Shown piece after piece: positions 34,561 to 46,562 of a DNA stretch of 64,000 nt; position 1 is the first letter of the stretch, and every line of letters begins with the position of its first letter. Made by a program: the position numbers and the translations under genes. Origin of the DNA: Pseudozyma flocculosa PF-1 (taxonomy: Eukaryota > Basidiomycota > Ustilaginomycetes > Ustilaginales > Ustilaginaceae). Location of the stretch: the NCBI RefSeq assembly GCF_000417875.1, contig NW_006920880.1, forward strand, positions 254,260-318,259, in the 5' to 3' direction. Below the pieces are notes generated by a model. The model was not told the origin of the DNA and ran no database searches. It was given only the letters and a program-made list of their open reading frames with translations.

Positions 34561-36576
34561 GGAAAAGGTGGCGCCTGAGGCCCTCTAAAGGTGCGCCAAT
34601 AGCGCAGAGGAAAACGGGTGTGAGTGTGCGCCGACGGCGCGGGTTGATCCTTCCACTTACGCCGCGCCACTACTGGCTCACGCTCCCGCTTTGTTGGCCT
34701 CCGGATCTCTGATCTCTGTCACGGAGTGCAGGCCAAGTACGGAACGACGGGTGCGACAGGCTGACCGAGAGTCAAGCTCGCCCAGCTCGAATGGTCAGCG
34801 AGAATGGCTGCCAAGGTCAGCTTGTCCTGGTGCAAACGAGTGATGTCCGTCACCTGATGCCTGCGGACGTGACATGGAGGTAAGGAATCCTCGTCTCCCT
34901 CTCCTGCCTCCTCGCTGCCTGCTGCAGCCATTGTCCGGACGATAACAGCAGCTGTCGCCTACATCGAATGCTGCCAGTCATCCTTCGCCACAGCGGCCTA
35001 CCTCCCTTTCCCTCTTCCAGTCTAGCAATAGCGAGCTCGCCGGCCCCCCCGGATTGCGAAGCTCGAACTTGGACGACTCCTTGACTCGATGGGCCTCGGG
35101 CGGCGTCGCCAGGTACGCTTGTACTCTCTTGTCGGTACCTCAAACACGCCTCTGCATTGCATCACGTCGAATCCCTACTCGGTAGATAACTTGCGATCTG
35201 TGAGATGGGGGCGCGGATGACGGGATGAAGAGGCCAAGCGGGCGACATCGAGGCGCTGAGCGAGGGCGCGGGCAACGGGTGGGCATCGACCGCAATCGAG
35301 GGCGAAGCAGATCGCAGCGGCACTGCTGCCAGATCGCTCCGAACAGCAGCAGCTACGCGTGCCTCCTGTGTCGGCGCCCAGACATGCTCAGCCAGGAACT
35401 GCCCCTTTTGCCCCGTCGCCGTCAAGGTCTGCTCAACGCTCGCATCGCGTCTGACAATGGCATCCGAGACTTCTCTCCGCCACTCTGCCAGAAGTCATGA
35501 CCTCGTGATCGACCGGGAATGCGAGTCTCTGCGGTCAGTATAAGGCCACCCGGGCCAGGCTGCAGCGTGGTTCGGGCAAGAGAGACAAAGAAGATTCAGC
35601 ACGCGCACGCGCACCCGACCCGCGCAAACACCGAGATCAAGGACTGGGGGCATCAAGAGGAGGAGCGTCACCACACGCAGAGACCGTGGGATATGTCAAC
35701 GACTCTCTATTCGGTCTCGATGGCGAACGTGAACTTGTGATGGTGCGTGAGAAGAGGCTTTTGTGCTACTGGACAGTAGAGAAGGAGAAGGGGTGCGATG
35801 TGGTACATGGTACAATGGGACGGCGATGCCTTGACAAAGGGTCAGGTGAAGGTGGGGACGCGCCAAAGAAAGGCGCAGGTTGCACTCGACGGCTTCGTGA
35901 CATCTCAGAGATCATCCTCAAGGTCGTCGTCGTCGTCGCTTCTTTCGCTCGTCCCTCTTGGACACCTTCTTCTCCCTCTTCTTGAACGCGGCATTAGCCG
36001 CAGCGTGGAGGTGGCGGCCAAGAGTCGAGCAGCGCCAGCGCCAGCAGCGCACAGGCGGGCGGAACGGATGCGGTGGACTCGGGTGGCGCTGGTAGCAGTG
36101 GCAGCGGGGGCCAGTAGGTCGGCGGATGGCTAGCGGCAGGACAAAGAAGACAAGGAGAGGCACGGCAAGGGCATCAGCGAGCGCCTCGGACGACCACAGC
36201 AACCAGCAGCATCACGGCATCACAGCCGCGGCCTCGTGAACTTACCAAGCAATGAAACGTTGTGATCTTACTTTGCTGGCAGCTTGTGGGTGGCGTGGGT
36301 CGGCCGTGGCGGTTGATGGAGCGAGTCAGGCGAGTCGGGCGAACGGCGAGGGTACGAGGGTGCGAGTTGAAGCAAAGAGGGGGATAGGCAAGGGCGTCGA
36401 GCGGGCTGCAGAGCAAAGCAGGCGGAGCGGATGGATTGACGGCTGGATCAGCAGCAAGCGTGGTGGTAGTAGAGAAGAAAGGAACCTGCGATTGGAAGAC
36501 TCACCTGAAGTGGGCGCACACGCGGCCGTGCCCCGACGTGATCGGAGGCGCCCCAAGCCTCCGCCCTCGTGCTGGC
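34561..36576. other. intergenic between the two mobile remnants
   Basis: About 2 kb without a supportable gene. It contains the EF3-tail-like segment at 35948-35991. A minus frame through it also has a hydrophobic stretch (VPLLVFFVLPLAI), but no ATG. Confidence 0.4.
35948..35991 (-). repeat. short extra copy of the EF3 3' coding end
   Basis: 44 bp matching 39778-39821 with two mismatches. On the minus strand it reads AAFKKREKKVSKRDE, against PAYKKKEKKVSKRDE in elongation factor 3. It lies on the far side of the transposase remnant from the intact gene. Confidence 0.75.
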
Positions 36577-39026
36577 TCATCTCACAAGGTGCATCTTGAA
36601 GGTGGCGTGGCGGTTGCCCGAGGGCAGCATGATTGCATTGGCAACAAGAGCGGTTGCCGGGAGGACTCGGACCTGGCCTTGGGCACGGGTATCGACCAGC
36701 ACGGAGTCGAGATGGTCGAGTCCGGCGTTGCCTCCGCTTTCGCTGTCGCTGCCGCTTCCGCGGTCGCTGTCCTCCTGCTGCTCTGTCTTGAGGATTCGGG
36801 CCCGGATGAAGATGTTGGAGACGTCTTCTTGCTGTGCAGCTTGCTGCCCCAATGCCCGCATGAAGGTGTGCTGAAAGATGTCGAGGATCTCGACTGCCTG
36901 TGCGACCGCTTCTGGCGCTTGTCGGACGAACGCGAAGAAGTTGCCGACGGAGGCGTTGCGCCGCGATCCGGCCGAGCAGAAGTCGAGCTCGTTGCAGAGC
37001 ACGCCGGCGTAGCAGGTCACAAGGCCAGCGATCCGAGTGAGGCCTTCGGGCACGAACAAGGTGTCTTCGACGTACGCGGGCTCGTCAGGCGCACGCTACG
37101 CTTGAAGCAAAGCAAAGACTTGCTGGAAAGCGGCGGTGCTGAGGCGGATCTGCCCAACTTGACTGGCATCCGAAGGATCCGAGCAAAGACTTGGGCTTGG
37201 ACGGCACGGCTTGCCGATCTCGATGCGGTCCAGATAGCCGTAGAACGGGAGGTAGCGTTCTGTTGCGACGTTGCTGGGGCCACGCGGCCGCTCGAGCAGG
37301 AGCCTGCGGGTGCTGTCTGTTGCCATGGTCGAGATGGCATCGTCCAAGACGCCGCGATCGTGCCACAGTCGAAGCAGGGACCGTTCGACTTCGCCTCGGT
37401 GTCGGTTCAAACGGCGCACCATCTGCGTGAGGGATGGATTGCCTTGCTCGAAAGGGAACGCCCAGAACGAGCAGGGGGGACCAAAGGCACGGATGTGCTC
37501 CCAAAGGTGTTGCAGGTAGTGCGAGTTGGGTGTGAGGAATGGTACCTCGGCGAGCGCTGCGACAAACGACCGCACCCATCCCTCCGCTGCATCGACATCT
37601 TCTGCTGCCAGCACACCCTTGCAGAAGATGGCAGCAAAGCGAGAGAGGGGGAGGGCGAGCCTCTGGATGATCCAGCCTCGGTGCAGCAAGCGATGGAGGT
37701 CCTTGGCCTTAGGCGGCGCGTCCGATGCTGCTGTGCGGCCGGGGCAAGCAGATGTTGATGGCCCGGGGCCTTCTGGGTTGTCGTCGAGGTCGGAGTCATC
37801 GATGCTGGCGCCATGGGTGTCCTCTGCAGCATCCTCGACGAGTTGTGTCTCGCCGCCGCCTGCCGCTGATGCCGAAGTTGCAGCCCGCTCTTTGTGCTTG
37901 AACTTGAGCTTGACCCAATGGCGGCGTGCACTCGACCGTATCTTGGGAAACGGCTGTTGCTGCGTGAGGCGGTCGACTTCCTCTTTGCACCGGCGGTAGT
38001 TGGCGACAGCATCTGGCCATAGGCCAACGAGCAGGTCTGGCAAGACTTTGGCCAGGGTGGCGAGCTGGGCCGCTGTTGGCGAGCCTCTGGCTGGACTTCC
38101 GAGGAGCGGCGGGATGGGGGCAACGCCGCTTGGCACGACCAAGGCCTCGAAGCGGCTCTGCAAAGTCTTGAGCTCGGTCTTGGACAGGACGCCGGCATCG
38201 ACGAGCAACCGATGCCAAAGCCTCTTGACGCTGCCAAGGAGGACAGCGTGCATGGCATCCACAGGGCACGACTTGACGCTGCTCCAATACGGCAGACGGT
38301 ACAGGTCGGTCCAGACCGCTCCCGTCGTCTTGCTGCTGCGCTCCTGGTCTTTGGCTGGCTGCCATCGTGCGGCCTCGGCCTCTTCGCGGTGCTCCTCGGG
38401 ATCACGGGCTTCAGGCGAAAGAGCAGACGGGCTTGAGAGCGGTATGGCGCCTCTGGCAAGCTGCCTTGAGGAGACGAGCCGCCGGGAAGGTGGTCCAAGT
38501 CGGCCTCACTGCGTGGCGTGCTGCTGCGTGAGCGCCGCTGCTCGTGGCTGGAGCTCTCAGAGGCATCGCTCGAGTCGGAAGGGTAGCTGGTGTCGCTGAT
38601 GGCGGCGTCAAAGTCGACTTGCGCCTGCAAGAGCTCCACCTCGACGTCGGCCGCTTGTAGTTGCGATGGCTGCACGTCGCTGTCGCTGGCGAGAGGCTCG
38701 GGCGACCCTGCTGACCCAGGCTGCGCATCGGCATCGTCCGCAAAGTCCATCGCCCCATTGCCTTCCATGTCTGGGCTCGGGCGGTTGGCAAACGGTGTGG
38801 GCGGCACGACGGCGGCCAGAAATGGTGCTGGAGCCGCTCTTGGTGACGGAACTGGTGCGGCCTGCGCTTCGCTCTCAGCTTCTCAAGCGCGGGCTATCTC
38901 TCCAGCGTGGTTCAGTCGATCGCGAGCCATGTGTTGTTGCTGCGTGCGTGCGTCCCGCGGGTGACCATTGCAGCCAATGGTGGTGCAGTAACAGGGCACT
39001 TTGGGCGTTGCGGCCGAGCGAGGCAT
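36577..39026 (-). pseudogene. broken CACTA/Plavaka-like Tnp2 transposase
   Basis: From an ATG at 39026 the frame gives MPRSAATPKVPCYCTTIGC and GHPRDARTQQQHMARDRLNH, the Cys-rich opening seen in fungal Tnp2 proteins. A TGA at 38885-38883 interrupts it. The same frame continues with an acidic Ser-rich segment to about 38490. Coding then shifts frame: EEHREEAEAARWQPAKDQ, TDLYRLPYWSSVKSCPVDAM, HAVLLGSVKRLWHRLL (the DxMHNLxLG region of Tnp2), and LQHLWEHIRAFGPPCSFWAF with the downstream FEQGN...LNRHRGEVE. A TAG at 37098-37096 interrupts again. The frame then continues (FVPEGLTRIAGLVTCYAG) to a stop at 36577. At least one frameshift and two stops make it non-functional unless they lie in introns. 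Terminal inverted repeats were not located. Confidence 0.75.
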
Positions 39027-39308
39027 GACGGTGAGTTGACGGTGAGCATAGAAGTGACGCTGGATCGAGATGAGGCCCGCTGACGGACGCTCGCGGTGCG
39101 GCGTGAGACAGGCTGATGGTAGCAACGTTGCTAGGTGAGGATGATGGTGAGAGGAAGGCGGAGAGGCGCGGCCAAGCAGAGTACTACCATCAGCTCAGGT
39201 CTACTAGAGCACGGACCAGCAGGCATCACTCGGGCGAGAAATGGCATTCCAGCTCGCCCTGGCGGCAGGCCTAGGTGGCCTTGGCAAGTACTACCGCCAA
39301 GGTACGTG

Positions 39309-39391
39309 CGAGGCGGCATTGGCGGCACCTCGATGGTGGGGCGGCCAAGTCAGCATCGCGCCAGCGTCAAGGTGCCGCCAATGCCGCCTCG
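39309..39391. repeat. perfect inverted repeat, 22-bp arms, 39-bp spacer
   Basis: Left arm 39309-39330 (starting CGAGGCGGCATTGG) and right arm 39370-39391 are exact reverse complements. A smaller 7-bp-arm hairpin (CCTTGGC...GCCAAGG) lies just left at 39279-39302. Both are upstream of the transposase start and downstream of EF3. They may be subterminal repeats of the element or a small inverted-repeat insertion. Confidence 0.9.
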
Positions 39392-39711
39392 GAGGCACCT
39401 TCGGGAGGCCTACAAGATGCGCGTTTCTTCTGCTTTGAGTGTGTGTACAGACGGGCTCGTGCCGTGACCGATGATGATTCCCCGTCATACGCAAGGCTTT
39501 GCAGCCAGGCGGCCATACCAGCTCCTCTTCCGAGGGTCTTCCGAGGGTCGAGTCGTGTCAATCTCTATTCGCGATGGATCAGGTTCTGTGCTGCGAGCGG
39601 AAACGCAGAGAAGCTATGCGGTACACGGGTACAACGGGACGGGAACAGCGACATGCCGTGCGGTGGTGGGCTGGAGACGATGCTGACAGGGCCGGGCAGA
39701 CCACCATCTCT

Positions 39712-42700
39712 TCAAAGGTCCTCGACGTCATCGTCGTCCTCGACGCCTTGCCTTTTCTTAGCCAGCCTTTTCTTCCTCTCGTCCCTCTTGGACACCTTCT
39801 TCTCCTTCTTCTTGTACGCGGGGTTCGGGATCTTGTTGCCCATCGCGTCAAGAATCCACTCCTCAACCGTCCCCTCATCCTCGCCCAGCTTCGTTCCTCG
39901 CGCATTGGTTTCCTGCCAGTCGTGGCCGGAGGCGACGAGGGTACCGTTGTCCATCGACCAGATCTCCTTGCAGGTGTTCTCGGAGAACTCGCGGCTGTTG
40001 GTGAGGGCAAAAGAGGGGGGGAGAGTGTCAGCGGTGTTCGGGAGGAGGGCGGGTGACGGCGAGGGGGCAACTCACGAGTGGGTGATGATGGCGACGCCTC
40101 CCTGGTACGACTCGATGGCCTTGATGAGGGCGGCGAGCGACTCGCGGTCCAGGAAGTTGGTGGGCTCGTCGAGGATGAGGATGTGGGGCTTGCGCCAGGT
40201 GGCGGCGCCGAGGACGACCTTGACCTTCTGGCCACCGGAGAGGCCGCGCATGGTGTTGTGCGAGGTGAACTCGCGCTCGAGGCCAAAGTCCTCAAAGTGC
40301 TTCTCGATCTCCTTGCGGACGAGGGGTCGGAGCATGCCGGCGCGCTGGGCCTCCTTGGAGTCGACGGCCATGACCTTCTTCTCGAAGCCGCGCTTGAGCA
40401 GCTCGTCGCGCGAGAGCCAGATGTTCTCGGTCGACGACATGTTCTTGAACGACACCTCGTACTGGAACGAGTTCTTGAGCTTCTTTCGGCCGACGATCTC
40501 GTCGATGACGCGCTTGACGCCCTCGTGGACGTAGACCTCGCCGTGCTTCATGGCGGCCTTTTCCTCGTCGGTGATCTGACGGGTGGCCTTCATGTGCTCC
40601 TCGAGGTCCTCGCCGGTCTGGTAGCGCCACAGCATGTAGTCGAGCGGGGTCTTGTCGAGGTGCTGGTCGATGTGGTGGAAGGCGTGCTGGGCGACGTAGC
40701 CGATGACGAGGTTGGGGTGCTTCCAGGCCTCTCCCGCGTTGGGCTCAGTGTCGCCGACGACGAGCTTGACGAGGGTCGACTTGCCGGAGCCGTTGGGGCC
40801 GAGGATGGCGACACGCGAGGCGAGCGAGAGCTGGAGCGAGACGCCCTTGAGCTGGGGCTCGGGCGTGCCCGGGTACTGGAAGTGGATGTCCTTCATCTTG
40901 ACCAGCGACTTCTCCTTGGTCTTGACACCGTCGAGCAACGGCGGGTCGGGCAGCTTGAAGCTGTAGTCGTCGCCCGTGTTGAGCTCGGCGTAGGCCTTGG
41001 CCTCGGGGACGCGCTTGACGAACGCGTCGAGGTTGCCGGGGTATCGCTTGATCTTGAAGCGGTTGAGGTGGAGGATGTCGGTGCAGACGTCGTTGAGGAA
41101 CTGCGAGTCGTGCGAGACAATGATGGCGGTGGCGGTGGTGAGGCCGGCGAGGTAGTCGGTGATCCACTTGACGTTGACGACGTCGAGGTGGTTGGTCGGC
41201 TCGTCGAGGAGCAGGATGTCGGCCTTGAAGAGGATGGCGCGGGCAAGGGCGACCTTCATCTTCCAACCACCGGAGAGACCGGCGATGGGCGATGCCTGGC
41301 GCTTGTCGTCGAAGCCCATCTCGCGGAGGGTGGTGACGGCCTCGTCGCGGGTGATGTTGAGGCGCTCATCGGCCATGATGTAGTCGATGATCGAGATGAG
41401 ACCCTCGGAGCCGTCGAGGTCGTGCTCGACGTACCACGTGCGGACGACGTCGGGCGAGGGGAAGCCCTCGACCTGGCCGTTGGTGATGGCGCGCATGAGC
41501 GTCGACTTGCCGGAACCGTTGCGGCCGCAGAGACCGTAGCGGTGGCCACGCTTGAGGCGGAGGGTGGCGGTGTTGAGCAGGATCTTGGCACCGTAGGCGA
41601 GCGAGAACTGGCAGTTGCACAGGTCCTCGCCCTCCTCCTCGTCGTCAAAGATCTCGACCTCCTCGCCAGACTCCTTGGCGAGCTCGTTGAGCAGCGCCTT
41701 GACGACGGCCGAAGCCTGCTCGGCGGTGGCGCCCTTGGCGAGGGTGACGTAGGGGACGAGCGCCGACTCCCACTCGGTGGGCTCAAAGTCGCGGGCGTTG
41801 GTGAGGTTGGTGGCGAGCTGCGCGATGTAGGCGGTCAGCTGGGGCTGGGCCGACAGCTTCTGAGCCTCGAGCGCCTTGGTCGTCGACTGCGTGACCTTCT
41901 TGAGGTCGGCCTCCTCGAGGGGCTTGGCGTCGGAGCCGTCGCCGGTGACGTTGCCGACGGAGCGGAGCGTGGCGATGGCGCGGTTGACGACCGAGCGGGC
42001 CTCGGGGTCGGCGATCGTAGGCTCGATCTTGACCAGGCCGGGGAGCAGCTTGGGCAGGAAGGGGCGGACGGTGCGCTCGTTGTCGACGAGCTTGGTCATG
42101 TTGTCGATGATGACGGCGACCTTGCGCTTGGTGGCCGTGGGGCGCTCCGAGAGACCACGCGAGAGCAGGGGGACCATGAGCGCCAGCGTCGGGCTGTCGA
42201 CCTCCTGGACAAAGGTGGTGGCCGAGAGGAGCATGATAGTCTTGGGAACCTCCTCGACGGGGTGAATGAGCGAGTTGATGAGGGCCGGGATGAAGCGCTC
42301 AATGTCCTTGTTGGAGATGAGGGCGCAGAGCTTGGTGAGGGCGGCGCGCGACGCCTTCTGGACGTCGGTCTTGGTGTCCCAGATGACCTCGGTCATGACG
42401 GGGATGATCTCGGGCATGTGGGCGGCGATGCGGTCGGGGCAGGCGACGACCATCTCCTCGAGGAGGGCGATGCAGCCGGTCTTGACCTGCCACTTGCCGG
42501 CGGTGCGGGCCTGGTTGAGGAGGACCTTGAGGACCTGGGGAGCGGCCCAGTTCGACATGATCTGGACAAAGCTCTTGAGCGCCTCGAGGGCGGCCTTCTG
42601 GACCGCCTTCTCCTTGTCGCCCATGGCCTCGACCATGGCGGTGAGGACGTTCTCGTAGATGAACGGCTCGACCTCGTGGCCGACGCCCTGCTCGCAGAGC

Positions 42701-43008
42701 GACGAGACGAGCGCACAGGCACCCTCGCGGCCAGCCGCGTTCTTCTTGTCGCCAAGGCCCTTGAGGATGACGTTCTCGATGCCGAGGTCGGCAAGGGCCG
42801 AGGGGCCCTCGATCTTGACCAGGTTGGTCAGCTCCTGGACGGCCTCCTTGTCGGCCGACGACAGCAGGCGCTGGACATCGACCTTGGCCTCCTTCTTCTC
42901 GGCGGAGCTACCGCTCTTGGCGGCAGACGCGGCCGAGGAGCCCTTGATGTCCTTGGCGGGGACGGTGGCGGGGACGCCAGCAGCGGCAGGGGTGGCAGCG
43001 GGAGCCAT
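39712..43008 (-). CDS. TEF3: translation elongation factor 3 (ABC-F ATPase eEF3)
   Basis: Two coding exons (43008-40076 and 39994-39712, Ser codon split) encode 1071 aa. N-terminal HEAT repeats (about 60-330) and a helical linker precede two ABC cassettes: Walker A GLCGRNGSGKST with signature LSGGWKMKVALARA and LLLDEPTNHLD, then Walker A ILGPNGSGKST with LSGGQKVKVVLGAA and LILDEPTNFLD. The eEF3-specific insertion lies in cassette 2 (between EEHMKATRQITDEEK and SRDELLKRGFEKK). The C-terminal tail is Lys/Arg-rich (KKKEKKVSKRDERKKRLAKK) and ends acidic. Family role: fungus-specific ATPase that releases E-site tRNA and completes translocation. ATG 43008 is the first ATG in frame; the upstream open frame has none. 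A convincing 5'-UTR intron precedes it. Confidence 0.98.
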
Positions 43009-43016
43009 TTTGGGCG

Positions 43017-43132
43017 CTGTGGAGCGGCACGGGGCGCGGTACCAAGGAAGGAGACGCACGTCAGCAAGGCCGAAGCACAGAAAAGTCGATGGGACGCGCG
43101 CCGCCACCTCGGTCGACGGTATCGATACTCAC
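43017..43132 (-). other. probable 5'-UTR intron of elongation factor 3
   Basis: On the minus strand a GTGAGT donor (43132-43127) and a CCACAG acceptor ending at 43017 bracket 116 nt. The acceptor leaves an 8-nt stub, CGCCCAAA, before the ATG. Leader introns close to the start are common in highly expressed fungal translation genes. Confidence 0.65.
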
Positions 43133-46100
43133 GAATTTTGGCGGTGGAGGAGGGTGAGGTGGAACTGTGCCCGGATCGACTGGGAACAGATCTCTACACG
43201 GCGATCGTCGGGATCGATGTAGAAGGGTAGTCACCGAGTGCTGGTAGTACGGTGACGCTGCGGTGCTCTACACGGGTGATGGAGAGCAGGCGGGTGCGGA
43301 TAGCGCGGATAGCTCCCAGTTGTTGGTGCTGGCAGCGGGAACGGAGCAAGGGATGATGGTGGTGCCTAAGGTGGCGTGGTATAGATGAAGGAGGAGGAAG
43401 AAGGGAAAGGGGCGGACGAGGCGGGAGGGGACTTTGATACCGGGGTCGTAGCGGACGATGATTGGTGGACGGGGGGCCTCTTTTCTAGGAAAATTTTTCT
43501 CGCACAGCGGCTGGTTGTGCTCCCCTGCGGCCGTGGCAGCAGCGTCACCTCTCTCGCACTTGAGGGCCGTACAACGGGCGCACGACGAGGGGCCAAGCAA
43601 GGCAGGCAAGGTGGCACGGCGCCATGGCCCGGCGCAGCGTTCGTGTCCCCCTGCCTGGTGGCAAGCGCCCCCCCTCTTCCCGCCCAAAGTTTTTTTTTTC
43701 CTTCTTCGCACCGGCGCAGCATAGCGCGTCGCCACACACAGCCGTGCCTGCCATGTTGAATTCGAATCAGGAATCCCGGGCGGGCAGACCAGCAGAGGCG
43801 AACTTTTTGCCATCATCGCCCGCCGAGGCGCGGGGGCAAAGGGGCGAGGGGTTGTCGGTGTTGGTTTGTGAGCTGGCGGGTCAAATCGCCCACACGCGCT
43901 AGAGGGTTAGGAAAGTTTCCTGGGCGGGCGGCCCCGGCGAAGCGGCCGTCGTGCCTGCCTGCCTGCCTGCCTGCCTGCCAGCGGGACAAAAAGTTTCGTG
44001 CGCGCAAGGAGAGGCGGGTCGGTTTGTATTCGGCTGTGGCGGTTTGAAGTGGGCCCTTTGATCGTCATCGCCCGGCGTTTGTATTCCACGGGCCTTTTTT
44101 GGGTGGAAGCTGCGTGAAATTGCCGGATCGACGGGATGCGTGCTCCCGGCCGACCGCCCGTCCGATTCGCCCGATGGTCGCTCGTCTGGCAAGCAGAGGG
44201 CCCTCGCTCGGATCCGCTCACGCACAATTTTGCCGCGCCACCCGGTCGGATCTTGACCCTTTCGTCTCCATCAACGGCGACGACCAGCATGCCTCGACGA
44301 GCCTACCGCGCAAGGACGCAAGCGTAGTCCTGGCTTCTCTGTGGATGCATCGCATACCGGTCCCTGGTCTTGTCTGCTCGTCACTCGACAAAGCCGGGCG
44401 TGGGGGGTCTTGGGACGGCGAACGAGTTCGAAACCGCCCAGATTCGAGAGAGGAGCGGGCGCCTCAAATCGACATTCGACGCCGACGACGTTCCGTTCCA
44501 GCCACGTCGGCCATCCGAGCAGCTGCCTGGGCAGGACACACAAAGTTTTACCAAACGACGGGCTCGACGCAACCCTTGAACCCTGGCCGCCTACCCCGCA
44601 AATCTGTCGACGTACGTCCTAAGCTAAGTACAGTGCTAGGCTGGGGCGGTGCTGGCGTACATACATGAGCCCGCGACGTTCCGCACGTCGATCTTTGCAG
44701 CGCAGCAGGCGAGTTCGATGGGAGCACGAGAGCAGCGCAGGCGGGTGCGGTACCGTACGCGGAGCGACCAGCTGGGTCCACGTTCGGCGATGGATGTAGC
44801 CGCGCCTGGCCGCGGGCTAGCGTTTGGGATTGCGGGCGATGCCGACCCAAGGGCCATGCCTCCTCCCCCGCATTCCTGGGCGCGCAGATCGCCCGTGGCT
44901 CGAAGGAAGTCGTCGGCGTCGAACAGTAGAAGGCGATCCGCCGTCCCTTCGAGGAGAACAAGGTGATCTTGCGCTCTCCTGTCCTCGTCGCCGTCGCCGC
45001 GATCGAGACGCAAGGAAGAGGCACAAGGCGTCGCAAAGCATGGCTGGCGATCCATGGTACGGCAAACGTACCGACCCCAGCTCGGCGTGAAAGCCGCAGC
45101 TTGCGCAGAGGTGCCAAGCAGGGGCATGCCCGAGTGTAGAGTTCGGGCCCCAATCGAGGCCCCCTAATCGGCCTTCCCCTGGCGTGCGGCCTGAAATCGC
45201 CGGTTCAATGGCACGTTCATCGATGAGCAGCGGACGGACGGAGGCCGACTGGCCGACCGAGGTTCGACCAAGCGCCCCAGCTACGGCGGTACCTAGGATT
45301 CCAAATCAGCCTGAAACGTGATGCTCCTGGGCAGGGCTTCGGGTCGGGTCGGTCGAGGTAGGGGTGAACAGACAGGCAAAGGGGGCAGGAGGCAGCCAAG
45401 CGGGAGAGTGCTGAACTGAAAGGCTGGCTCCCTTCCTCGAGATGTCACGCCCGAGGGCTGATAGGAATTCGAAACTTTTGGGGCCCCGGTTCGGTCATCG
45501 TCGGGACGGCCCCGTCCCTTCTTCCATCCATCGCTGAGGCGGGGCTAGGTACGCTGCTTCACCGTTGTGATAAGGATCAGGAGATGAGCGAACCCTCGAC
45601 GATGATGCATCGCTGTCAGTTCGAGACCGCCGATGGGAGGACGAGCCAGGAAGACAAACCAGGCGGGCGCAGAAAGGGAAACCCCGCGTTGGAAGCTGTA
45701 CGTATGTACCCCGCACCGCACCGCAACTGCCAGGTCATCATCAGCTGTCATGCCCGTTGGTGCGAACCCTAGTCGGCCTGGTCTGGCGGTAACTATCCCA
45801 CGGGACTACCCTAGCTACTATTCAATGCACCCGGCACGGTGCCCTGCCAGGCCGTCTGTCTCGGCCTTGCTCGGCGAAGAAGAGGAGATAGACAAAGAAG
45901 CTACGGCGAGCGAGCGTCGCCGTCGGGACAGAGGCGGGTCAACTTCCCCCCCTTCGACCTCGTCACTACTGTGGCCGGCCGGGACTTGACTGGCTCAGTC
46001 AGGGTGGCAAGCAGACGCAAGTGGGGAAAGGGAGGGAGGAGTCTCGAACCGTGTGGCAAAGTGTTCCGTAGACGGGAGCAAGTGGGCCGGGGAGCGCTGA

Positions 46101-46562
46101 AGCAAGCTTGGCATGCCGGCATCGGGGGCCAGACGTCAAGACTCGCTGGCCTTGCTGTCGTCCGAGTCACGGTACCGGCACATGCGTTCACCCGCCACTC
46201 GAGCATGGGCACTGACCCGTTGACATGTGGAGAGAGGCGGGGAGCGAGCTGCGACTGCACCGAAGCAGCTTGTCAAGGGCCAGGGCCAGGGCCAGGGCCA
46301 GGGCGGGCAGGTAAGCGCGGCCGCCCCCGCCACCCTCCGGGATCCTCGCCTACGGTACGCGACCGTGCCCGTGACGCCATCGACTCCGTCATGGTCGACC
46401 CGGACCCCAGCTGACCAGCTTGCACAATATGGCATGCCTGCTCCCAGGCGGTTCGAGGTGTAACTACTGTATCGCAGCGGCACCAAAGCCTGGATTCATC
46501 ATTGACGCCACGCCAACCCGACAGCTAGGCAGGTACGCACAGCAGGTCCAGCACGGCACCCG
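43133..46562. other. intergenic region between EF3 and RAD3, no supportable gene
   Basis: About 3.4 kb. The first kilobase is EF3 upstream sequence with alternating A/T tracts and GC-rich blocks, plus GCCTG repeats (43950-43980). The rest holds only overlapping low-complexity frames on both strands, none recognisable, and an AGGGCC run at 46276-46304. Confidence 0.5.
46276..46304 (+). repeat. AGGGCC hexanucleotide repeat, about 5 units
   Basis: Four perfect AGGGCC units and a partial fifth in the non-coding interval downstream of RAD3. Confidence 0.85.

Noticed and set aside
36436..37758. 440-codon plus-strand frame
   Set aside because: It lies opposite the Tnp2 transposase remnant, and the Tnp2 motifs are on the minus strand.
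40078..43230. 1050-codon open frame on the plus strand, exactly opposite elongation factor 3
   Set aside because: It mirrors the EF3 coding sequence and has the Glu/Asp/Val/Leu/Gly-biased composition produced when strongly GC3-biased codons are read antisense. No domain is visible. The same artefact appears opposite LETM1, PWP2 and the thiolase.
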